Source of the DNA: Thermoplasmatota archaeon
GTDB lineage: Archaea; Thermoplasmatota; E2; DHVEG-1
Reading direction: 5' to 3'
NCBI GenBank assembly: GCA_016930995.1
Contig: JAFGFQ010000106.1
Location: 1 to 5,096 of the forward strand
Length of the DNA: 5,096 nt
Under the pieces are notes generated by a model. That model was given only the letters and a program-made list of their open reading frames with translations, had not been told where the DNA came from and did not search any database. This document shows positions 1 through 5,023 of the stretch, one piece after another (position 1 is the first letter of the stretch; every line of letters starts with the position of its first letter). Both the position numbers and the translations under genes were made by a program.

Positions 1-1362
1 TAACGCATTCAACGCTTTATAGGCGTTGAGTCGCCCTGTGCCAATGTATTCTGTTGAGTTGTATGGGTCGACGTTCTCGCATATCAGTGTTTCTATTTCC
101 GTATTGGTGAGCGAAGGATATTTTGACAGGAGGAGAGCACCGACACCAGCGACCATGGGGGTCGCAGCAGAAGTACCTGAAGCGTAGGTATAGTTTTGTG
201 TATATCCGTCGTCGTTCATGGTGACATGGTAGGTGGGCATCGTAGAATAGATGAGGTTGCCTGGGGCAGCGATATCCACCCAATCTCCATAATTGCTCCC
301 GTAACCCGCACCCCATTCGTTTGGTGAACATCTTGTGTCGTTCTGGGTTGTTGCCGCAACCGCGGTGACGTTAGTATAGGCTGCAGGATACCTCTTGGAC
401 GACGTGTTGTAGTTTCCCGCTGCTGCGCATAAAAAGGCTCCTTTCCCATAGGAATAGTCGATTGCGTTATGCAGGAGGCTTGAGTTCAGAAAGGTAAAGC
501 TCATACTTAGGACATCTGCATCGTTGTCAGCCGCATATTTGATGGCCTTTGCTGTTTTCACGTCGTCAAACCACCCAGTCGCGTTGATGATTTTCAACGA
601 CATAAAGTTACATTTCCAAGCGACTCCCGCCATCCCGATAGCGTTGTCTGTGGATGCTGCAGCGATACCAGCGCAGAACGTGCCATGTCCGTACCCGTCA
701 TCCGGATTACTATCGTTATAGTAGAAATCCCAGCCGTGAACATCATCGATATATCCGTTGTTGTCATCATCGATCCCATTGTTCGGGAGTTCATCCGTAT
801 TATTCCACAGTTTTGTTGCAAGGTCTGGATGTGTCGCATCAATCCCCGTGTCAATGATAGCAATCACCACTTCTGGACTGCCTTGTTCGATGTCCCATGC
901 GGCTGGTGCGTGGATGTCGCAGCCGGGGGTTCCCCCCAGTTGTCCTATGTTTTCTAAAGACCACTGATTACTAAAATTAGCATCATTAGGGATGGTACAT
1001 AAATAACCGACTTGATTAGGTTCTGCGTAGAGGACATCAGGACACTTCGCATAGTCTCTTACAATTGATAGAATCTCTGATTGCATGGGAATATGGAGCA
1101 GATAAATGTCATCAAGAATCGTATCCTTGGCGTCTGGAAACAGTTTTTCATACTTGCTTACCTGGTTTTTTTCATTTAACTCTTGGAGCATAGGTGTTGA
1201 TATGGATGTGTCTTTCTGTAGTTTTACGATGAACTCCCCTGGTCGATACACGATCACTGATTGGGTATTGGAAAATTCTGTGTCTGTTCTTCCTGCAGGA
1301 AATATAAAACTTATAAGTATCAACATACAACATATGCAGATGCTGATAATTTGGTTGTTCAT
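1..1362 (-). CDS. Exported subtilisin-like serine protease (peptidase family S8), C-terminus cut by window edge
   Basis: This is a secreted endopeptidase of the subtilase family; 454 codons are open from ATG at 1362 to the edge with no stop. Residues 1-24 form a hydrophobic signal peptide. Residues 36-116 match a propeptide of the kind that folds and inhibits the enzyme: it begins with PGEFIVKL and ends with LYAEPN. The catalytic domain follows (NQWSLENIGQ, AAWDIEQGS). The triad is Asp171 in IIDTGID, His226 in GHGTFCAG and Ser398 in SGTSAATP; Asn317 in AAAGN is the oxyanion residue. Residues 195-207 (NGIDDDNNGYIDD) form an acidic loop of the calcium-binding type known from this family. GHGTFCAG has Phe where His is usual. 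Cys148, 230, 251, 312, 345 and 428 are more cysteines than classical subtilisins carry. The catalytic domain is nearly complete, so the missing part is probably extra C-terminal domains or a cell-surface anchor. No good Shine-Dalgarno site precedes the start; a TATA box lies about 80 bases upstream. The family call is firm; the natural substrate is unknown. Confidence 0.96.
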   Translation of the reverse strand, partial: MNNQIISICICCMLILISFIFPAGRTDTEFSNTQSVIVYRPGEFIVKLQKDTSISTPMLQELNEKNQVSKYEKLFPDAKDTILDDIYLLHIPMQSEILSIVRDYAKCPDVLYAEPNQVGYLCTIPNDANFSNQWSLENIGQLGGTPGCDIHAPAAWDIEQGSPEVVIAIIDTGIDATHPDLATKLWNNTDELPNNGIDDDNNGYIDDVHGWDFYYNDSNPDDGYGHGTFCAGIAAASTDNAIGMAGVAWKCNFMSLKIINATGWFDDVKTAKAIKYAADNDADVLSMSFTFLNSSLLHNAIDYSYGKGAFLCAAAGNYNTSSKRYPAAYTNVTAVAATTQNDTRCSPNEWGAGYGSNYGDWVDIAAPGNLIYSTMPTYHVTMNDDGYTQNYTYASGTSAATPMVAGVGALLLSKYPSLTNTEIETLICENVDPYNSTEYIGTGRLNAYKALNAL

Positions 1363-1387
1363 GGGTTATCCCCACCGGGTGAATGAA

Positions 1388-1408
1388 ATCAGGGAACGCG
1401 TTCCTGAT
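1388..1408. repeat. Inverted repeat in the protease leader
   Basis: The core GGAACGCGTTCC at 1393-1404 is a perfect 12-base palindrome. Allowing one bulged G (1394), the arms extend to ten base pairs each, from A1388 to T1408. It lies between the TATA box (1441-1451) and the start codon at 1362, so it would be within the transcribed leader or just at the transcription start. It could be a repressor-type operator or an mRNA hairpin; the sequence alone cannot separate these. Confidence 0.6.
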
Positions 1409-1440
1409 AACTTTCCTTTATCACTTTTCTAATACGGTTC

Positions 1441-1451
1441 CTTTATAAAAA
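1441..1451 (-). promoter_or_regulatory. Probable TATA box for the subtilase gene
   Basis: Read on the minus strand this is TTTTTATAAAG, a good archaeal TATA element. Transcription would be expected to begin about 25 bases downstream, near 1420, which gives a leader of roughly 55-60 bases containing the inverted repeat at 1388-1408. No other equally good element lies between here and the start codon. Confidence 0.5.
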
Positions 1452-1552
1452 CATATTCTTGGGAAGAAACAACGGGGAAGCAGGGACACGGTTAAAACTC
1501 AATGATGCTGGTTTTTTTTGTGTGTGAATCTGATGATATCTCTTGACTCATC

Positions 1553-1569
1553 AAAAAAAGGGAAAAATA
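1553..1569 (-). terminator. T-rich minus-strand terminator after the gene remnant
   Basis: On the minus strand this reads TATTTTTCCCTTTTTTT, two T-runs in close order, which is the usual form of intrinsic terminator in archaea. It lies 18 bases past the TAA at 1587-1589 that ends the remnant reading frame. A 6-base inverted repeat (TGATGA 1531-1536, TCATCA 1548-1553) follows the T-run rather than preceding it, so this is not a bacterial-type hairpin terminator. Confidence 0.4.
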
Positions 1570-1586
1570 GGTCCAGATCCTTTTTT

Positions 1587-1916
1587 TTAGAAAGCTGGCG
1601 TTTCTTTATAGGTATCGGGTACCTCTTTGAGTTCTAATAGGGAACCATCTTTTGATATTCGAACGATTTCTACCATAGGTGTTTCCTCGTCGTACTCGTA
1701 CTAATTCCCTTGTAAAGCTTAAAGCCCACGTCTCAGAAAATCCGTCAAGATGCAAAAAACCAGTTTTTTTTGTTCCGTTTGTAGGAAACCATGGGAAAGC
1801 CGCTGTCTTTTTTTCTGTAGTTGAAAGGGGCTGGTTCTCATCTTTTTTGTCAGTGAGACAAGGAGGAAGGTGTTGCTGTCTTCTGCTCTGATACCAGAAG
1901 TGACTGGGCCTGCAGA
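1587..1916 (-). pseudogene. Frame-broken coding remnant of unknown family
   Basis: No intact gene fits here, but three consecutive pieces on the minus strand read like one protein tail if two single-base shifts are allowed. Piece A (from 1916) contains SGIRAEDSNTFLLVSLT. Piece B continues in the next frame from about 1851 to 1705 (DENQPLSTTEKKTAAF, then GFSETWALSFTREL). Piece C, back in the frame of A, runs from about 1703 to the TAA at 1587 (YEYDEETPMVEIVRI, ending YKETPAF). The A-to-B shift falls in a run of six A residues (minus strand), so one lost A would explain it; the B-to-C shift lies near 1705. A T-run terminator follows the end. No believable start is seen, so the 5' part is also missing. 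A competing reading is a 29-residue ORF alone (ATG at 1676, with GAGG 8 bases before it). I do not recognise the family. Confidence 0.4.
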
Positions 1917-1934
1917 AAAATACTTTGATAACAG

Positions 1935-1949
1935 AAAAAAAAGAAAAAA
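1935..1949 (-). terminator. T-run terminator of the three-gene secreted-protein unit
   Basis: On the minus strand this is TTTTTTCTTTTTTTT, starting 9 bases after the TAA of the LamG gene (1958-1960). Long U-tracts without a stable hairpin are typical archaeal termination signals. Its placement right after the third gene supports the view that the operon ends there and that the subtilase has its own promoter. Confidence 0.6.
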
Positions 1950-1957
1950 TGATGGTA

Positions 1958-3130
1958 TTACGTATTGAAACCAGCCATCATTATGGTTAAGACCATGGCC
2001 AGCTTCTCTAGAAACGCTTGCCATAACTGTCGAATCAGCTGTCCCAGGAGTACAACCGTGTCTCTTCCCACAATCAACGTTCCATTGATGGTCTGGCCGT
2101 GCAGAGCTGCAAATGTATCGATGCTTTCATCTACAAGCAAGTCAAAATCCAAATCAGGGATAGAAAAATGCAGGAGCATATCTATATCACCATCAGTATC
2201 AACATCCTCCATCGTCCATAAAAGAGGAGCCGCACCCAAGAAATTGATAGAATCAGGGTCTACAGAGCTTGCATTAAAATCCTGTGTTGTCAGGATCGCC
2301 ACCGGCAGTTTCCCTAATGAAAATGGATTGACCATATTGGGGTATTCCCCAGGTTTAATGTCAATCGACACATCCATCATATTCATGTCTTGTTTATATA
2401 ACGCGTAAATCTCCTGAGCGGTTAACGCACGTTTATAAAGACGCACCTCATCCGCGACACCATTGATAGGCGCCCAGGTTCCATCACCCGGAGCCCAATG
2501 GTTCGTCCCAATCACCGGAGAATCACTACTCTGGAGAAATTCTTTTGTTATCGAATCCGTGTTATCAAGCACTCCATTGATGTAGATACTCCCCAGGTTC
2601 GAGGTGCTGTTAAAGACAGCTGCGACAAACGTCCAGGTCCCAATCTGCATGTGATGTTTGCTGAACATGTTGGAATCCATGTTGATGTCATTTAACCAGA
2701 ACCCAATCGTGCTTTGAAAACTGATATACAAAAGAAAACCTGTTCCTGAATAGATGCCCCCGCGTCCGTCGAATAAATACGACCCGTGATTATACGAGGG
2801 CAATCCGTACCATTTCACCCAAGCAGTCAGCGTAAACTCCGTGGAAATCGGATCATCATATGAAGGAGAAATACCACCCACATACTCGAAATCAGTGATC
2901 TCTAATCCTGATCCATTGACTCCCTTCGTCCAGGTCGCTGTACTCATGATGACCCCGTCATTACCATAGCCTGAGTCATCATGCGCAATCGTACCAGATC
3001 CTTCATTAAAACTCCAGTACCCAATCAAACCCTCTGTCGGGTCAGCCGACACCGATACAGTCCCCATGAAGGGAAACGATGCTCCAATCAAAAGCATACA
3101 TATACAAATTCCGACCATTTTTGTTCTCAT
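1958..3130 (-). CDS. Secreted LamG-domain (concanavalin A-like) protein with C-terminal IDIKPG module
   Basis: This 390-residue protein is exported and probably binds carbohydrate or another surface ligand. Residues 1-29 are a signal peptide with likely cleavage after VSVSA. Residues 35-247 are a LamG/laminin-G-like jelly-roll domain: it opens with GLIGYWSFNEGSG and HDDSGYGNDG, has FTLTAWVKW in the middle and closes with ADEVRLYKRALTAQEIYALY, the signature end of this fold. Residues 254-360 form a second module recurrent in secreted archaeal and bacterial proteins: IDIKPGEYPN, then PVAILTTQDF, then EDVDTDGDID (an acidic, possibly calcium-binding stretch), ending near GRDTVVLL. The last 28 residues are a hydrophobic/amphipathic tail (LIRQLWQAFLEKL, then MVLTIMM) not expected after this module; it may be an anchor or reflect a frame change. 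AAGGAGG at 3142-3148, 11 bases before ATG, fixes the start. It is the last gene of a three-gene unit, 21 bases after the 97 aa ORF. No catalytic residues are evident, so a binding role is inferred. Confidence 0.93.
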   Translation of the reverse strand: MRTKMVGICICMLLIGASFPFMGTVSVSADPTEGLIGYWSFNEGSGTIAHDDSGYGNDGVIMSTATWTKGVNGSGLEITDFEYVGGISPSYDDPISTEFTLTAWVKWYGLPSYNHGSYLFDGRGGIYSGTGFLLYISFQSTIGFWLNDINMDSNMFSKHHMQIGTWTFVAAVFNSTSNLGSIYINGVLDNTDSITKEFLQSSDSPVIGTNHWAPGDGTWAPINGVADEVRLYKRALTAQEIYALYKQDMNMMDVSIDIKPGEYPNMVNPFSLGKLPVAILTTQDFNASSVDPDSINFLGAAPLLWTMEDVDTDGDIDMLLHFSIPDLDFDLLVDESIDTFAALHGQTINGTLIVGRDTVVLLGQLIRQLWQAFLEKLAMVLTIMMAGFNT

Positions 3131-3141
3131 ATATCCAATTT

Positions 3142-3149
3142 CCTCCTTA
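3142..3149 (-). promoter_or_regulatory. Strong ribosome binding site of the LamG gene
   Basis: TAAGGAGG on the minus strand gives a full match to the anti-Shine-Dalgarno sequence, 11 bases before the ATG at 3130. It lies 2 bases past the stop of the 97 aa ORF. In one alternative frame of that ORF the stop codon TAA (3149-3147) is itself part of this site, the usual arrangement for translational coupling. Confidence 0.7.
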
Positions 3150-3151
3150 TG

Positions 3152-3445
3152 TTATGCCAACACATACCACGTATTTAATAGTTTCCTTAGAACGGTCGAT
3201 ATACACAATTGTCCATCAATGTAAGCTCGATAATAAACTACTATACAATCAAAAGAATAAAAGTTATCAGCTGATTTATTCATATTTTCGATTAATCCGA
3301 TAAATATTGCTGTGCCCTTTGTCGATGAATTAACAATAATAGTATCAGAAGGATTATCTAGCAAAATAGTTCCATTTATATTTGTTATCATACTCGTTTC
3401 AACGAACAAGAGAATGATTCCAACCTCCAACCATTTCCTTATCAT
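3152..3445 (-). CDS. Small secreted or membrane-anchored protein of unknown function (97 aa)
   Basis: I do not recognise this protein with confidence. Residues 1-21 (MIRKWLEVGIILLFVETSMI) form a signal peptide or N-terminal anchor in the style of the two neighbouring gene products. The rest is a small domain rich in beta-branched residues, with TKGTAIFIGLIENM and FYSFDCIVVYYRAYIDG as its clearest parts, three N-glycosylation sequons (N24, N39, N56) and cysteines at 67 and 81. AAGGAGG precedes the ATG with only three bases between, an unusually short gap. It sits 9 bases after the 186 aa gene and 21 bases before the LamG gene, so it is almost certainly co-transcribed and exported with them. 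The C-terminal 20 residues look less natural than a reading in the next frame, so a late frameshift is possible. The N-terminal part is well supported; the exact C-terminus is not. Confidence 0.65.
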   Translation of the reverse strand: MIRKWLEVGIILLFVETSMITNINGTILLDNPSDTIIVNSSTKGTAIFIGLIENMNKSADNFYSFDCIVVYYRAYIDGQLCISTVLRKLLNTWYVLA

Positions 3446-3454
3446 TTTCCTCCT

Positions 3455-4015
3455 TCAATTCTGAATACAATACCTAGTTGTGTTAGGTCCCGTAGTAATA
3501 TACAACACAATCAATATTAAGATATATAAAATCAAACAACCAGGGAACCAACAAGCTGTAGGGGAAGGTTGGACTGTGATATTTCCATTATTGAATATTG
3601 AATAATCCATAAATGTATGAGGAATGCATCGTATTTGATTTAATCCTGTGATGAGTTGTTGTGGTGTAACATCTTTTAATTTCTCTTCTTTTGATAGTTG
3701 ATGAACGGCAATACTAACAAATCTCTGAAAACTGACATCATTCATTGTTTGAATTTTACTTATAACATCTCGAGACGAACCTATTACATCAAGTCTGGGT
3801 AGAATCAATAAATTATGACTCTTGTCCTTTCCAAGATACAGAGATGTGACAATATTTTGTTGTTGATTGGTTGCTCTCTGTGTCCTAGTCTGGAACAAAG
3901 GTGAATCATTCACAGTTGATTTCACAGATTGATATCCTACCACATTACTCAATGAACCCAGCACGAAAAGAACCACCGCACAGAGACTAACTCCAACCAG
4001 AGGTTTTCTATCCAT
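3455..4015 (-). CDS. Secreted/membrane protein with C-terminal WFPGC-helix, unknown function (186 aa)
   Basis: No known function is recognised. Layout: residues 6-27 are a signal peptide or N-terminal helix (LVGVSLCAVVLFVLGSLSNV). Residues 37-48 hold a compact motif, DSPLFQTRTQRA, followed by a Gln/Asn-rich stretch (ATNQQQN) and LYLGKDK. Residues 70-130 appear helical and charged. Residues 153-160 read PTACWFPGC and lead straight into a hydrophobic helix at 161-175 (LILYILILIVLYITT), so the protein probably ends anchored in the membrane with a pair of cysteines (155, 160) at its outer face. Further cysteines are at 12, 130 and 183; sequons are NIT (145) and NTT (178). The start at 4015 has AGGA 5 bases upstream and a TATA box at 4058-4066. 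As first gene of the unit with the 97 aa and LamG genes it may be a partner or processing/anchoring protein for them; that is inference. The gene is visibly more AT-rich than the subtilase and LamG genes. Confidence 0.85.
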   Translation of the reverse strand: MDRKPLVGVSLCAVVLFVLGSLSNVVGYQSVKSTVNDSPLFQTRTQRATNQQQNIVTSLYLGKDKSHNLLILPRLDVIGSSRDVISKIQTMNDVSFQRFVSIAVHQLSKEEKLKDVTPQQLITGLNQIRCIPHTFMDYSIFNNGNITVQPSPTACWFPGCLILYILILIVLYITTGPNTTRYCIQN

Positions 4016-4057
4016 ACCTTTCCTGCCCCCGTATCATATTTTAAATGAATGTTAACC

Positions 4058-4066
4058 TATAAAAAA
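4058..4066 (-). promoter_or_regulatory. Probable TATA box for the three-gene unit
   Basis: The minus strand reads TTTTTTATA, 43 bases before the ATG at 4015. Transcription would start near 4036, leaving a leader of about 20 bases, normal for archaea. It is the only good element before the operon, and no comparable element is found before the second or third gene. Confidence 0.5.
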
Positions 4067-4256
4067 GTTATCATCCAAAACAAGGGTGAATAGGAAAGCA
4101 GCGGCATACATTCCACTTCTGGTTTCCTTATCCTGATTTGGTTTGGGTGGTGACTTTGGATCATATATTTATTTGGGAGATTCTCTGACAACTGTTCACA
4201 TCCTGTCTCTGGGGGGTTCTAAAGCAGTTATACACCAGTCCGATTCAAATCAAAAG

Positions 4257-4265
4257 CACTAAATA
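4257..4265 (+). promoter_or_regulatory. Candidate TATA box for the four-helix membrane protein
   Basis: The sequence CACTAAATA, preceded by an A-rich stretch (CAAAAG) that could serve as the BRE, lies about 38 bases before the ATG at 4300. It predicts a start near 4285-4290 and a short leader. A second candidate, ATATATTTA at 4163-4171, is a better AT-rich match but would give a leader of about 105 bases. The choice between them is not settled by the sequence. Confidence 0.35.
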
Positions 4266-4299
4266 GGGTAATTTGTTATGATGGATTGGTAGGGTGAGC

Positions 4300-4833
4300 A
4301 TGGCTGAGAAAACATTTGAACACGCTGGATTGAAAGCTGGTTTTTCAGGAGCAGTTGCCATAGGATGGCTTGTGTTTCTCATTCTTTTTTTAGCGTTCTT
4401 TTCTGAAGGATTTCGAATAAATGAAAAATTTGCTATCATTCTCTTTTCCATTTTAATCATAGCTGTTTTACTTGGTGGGTTTTGGTTATTCTGGTCTTTT
4501 CAAATGATGTCTAAAAAAGATTGGGAGCTCTTTAGAATTAAGGGTTTCAAATGGAGAATTATTGGTACGCTAGTCTTTTTCTTTGCACTTTTGATCGTGT
4601 TGATTTATGGGTTCTGGTACGTATGGACCGATTTTAATTTCTGGCAGTATGTAGCAATCTTTCTTATTATCATCTTAGTCGGCGGGGGCCTCATGGGCGC
4701 TGTTTGGGCACCTTGGAGCAATAAACACAAAGATGAAATGGATAAATATGGTAAAGAAATCGGTAAAAAGTTTGAAGAAGGATTCAAAGAAAGTTTCGAA
4801 AAGAAAGATAAAAATGATGAATACAAAGAATAG
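4300..4833 (+). CDS. Four-helix integral membrane protein with charged C-terminal tail (177 aa)
   Basis: This is an uncharacterised membrane protein. The ATG at 4300 is preferred, with GGTGA at 4293-4297 as ribosome site; a GTG at 4294 would add two residues (179 aa). Four hydrophobic segments are seen at about 17-34 (AVAIGWLVFLILFLAFF), 44-67 (FAIILFSILIIAVLLGG), 87-108 (IIGTLVFFFALLIVLIYG) and 115-136 (QYVAIFLIIILVGGG). The loops are short, with KKDWELFRIKGFKWR between helices 2 and 3, a basic loop that suggests the cytoplasmic side. Tryptophans cluster at helix ends (FWLFW, FWYVW, VWAPW). The last 38 residues are highly charged, with an amphipathic stretch near GKKFEEGFKESFEKK, likely cytoplasmic by the same topology. 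No enzyme or transporter motif is seen. It is transcribed away from the secreted-protein operon and sits alone; no T-run terminator follows closely. That it is a real membrane protein is firm; its function is unknown. Confidence 0.9.
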   Translation: MAEKTFEHAGLKAGFSGAVAIGWLVFLILFLAFFSEGFRINEKFAIILFSILIIAVLLGGFWLFWSFQMMSKKDWELFRIKGFKWRIIGTLVFFFALLIVLIYGFWYVWTDFNFWQYVAIFLIIILVGGGLMGAVWAPWSNKHKDEMDKYGKEIGKKFEEGFKESFEKKDKNDEYKE

Positions 4834-4860
4834 AGAAAAATTTTCAGATTAAATTAAAAA

Positions 4861-4947
4861 CATATCCTACGAATTGATGAGCTGATCCAAAAGAAGCGTT
4901 CTCTAAAGGGAAAAGCAGCAGATGAGATAGACCATCTCACCATTTAG
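4861..4947 (+). pseudogene. Possible C-terminal gene remnant (28 codons)
   Basis: After a stop at 4855-4857 this plus-strand frame reads LRIDELIQKKRSLKGKAADE and ends in TAG at 4945-4947. It has no start codon and no ribosome site, but the composition and helical pattern are protein-like. The pattern I-(D/E)-E-L-I-x-x-K-(K/R)-x-L recalls the C-terminal tail of SNF2-type helicases, where it follows the last helicase motif. This is a recollection of the family pattern, not a match I can test, and chance cannot be excluded for so short a piece. Confidence 0.25.
4923..4939. repeat. Short hairpin-forming repeat
   Basis: TGAGAT (4923-4928) and ATCTCA (4934-4939) are perfect complements around a 5-base loop. 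It lies 90 bases after the stop of the four-helix protein gene and has no T-run directly after it, so it is a weak terminator candidate at best. It also overlaps the coding-like tail at 4861-4947. Confidence 0.35.
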
Positions 4948-4961
4948 GGAAGAGATGATTT

Positions 4962-4989
4962 GATGTACAATCCTACCCTAAAGTACATC
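4962..4989. repeat. Inverted repeat between converging genes
   Basis: GATGTAC (4962-4968) and GTACATC (4983-4989) are perfect 7-base inverted arms around a 14-base spacer. The position, between the plus-strand membrane protein gene and the minus-strand gene ending at 5024, fits a hairpin in the 3' region of either transcript or a protein-binding site. Confidence 0.4.
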
Positions 4990-5023
4990 CTTATGTCCTA
5001 AACCTATATGATTCGTTCACCGG

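Larger units (their letters stand above)
1363..1957. other. 595-base stretch without an intact gene
   Basis: This gap separates the LamG gene from the subtilase, both on the minus strand. From left to right it holds the protease leader with its inverted repeat (1388-1408), the protease TATA box (1441-1451), a plain stretch at about 1455-1530 in which I see nothing, a T-run terminator (1553-1569), the frame-broken remnant (1587-1916), and the terminator of the LamG unit (1935-1949). Homopolymer A and T runs are unusually frequent throughout (for example 1512-1519, 1581-1588, 1765-1772). Confidence 0.6.

Noticed and set aside
1106..1432. 108-codon plus-strand ORF
   Set aside because: It lies antisense to the N-terminal part of the subtilase, whose signal peptide, propeptide and triad are unmistakable, and it has no ribosome site or protein-like pattern of its own.
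1531..1553. Inverted repeat TGATGA/TCATCA as a bacterial-type terminator hairpin
   Set aside because: The arms are only six AT-rich pairs around an 11-base loop, and on the minus strand the T-run comes before the hairpin, the wrong order.
1719..2024. 101-codon minus-strand ORF overlapping the end of the LamG gene
   Set aside because: Its first part overlaps the LamG coding sequence and then runs through the T-run terminator as a Phe/Leu-rich stretch. Only the portion after about 1916 looks coding, and that is listed as part of the remnant.
1965..2408. 147-codon plus-strand ORF
   Set aside because: It is antisense to the second module of the LamG protein. Its Ser/Lys-rich product (KSKSKSG) is the complement of the Asp/Leu-rich sense codons.
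4217..4255. tRNA-like stretch (GATTCAAATC, similar to a T-arm)
   Set aside because: The flanking bases do not form the T-stem, and no acceptor stem, D-arm or anticodon arm could be placed around it.
4278..4292. Five-codon upstream reading frame (ATG ATG GAT TGG TAG) before the four-helix protein gene
   Set aside because: It has no ribosome site, it may lie upstream of or at the transcription start, and such short frames are common by chance.
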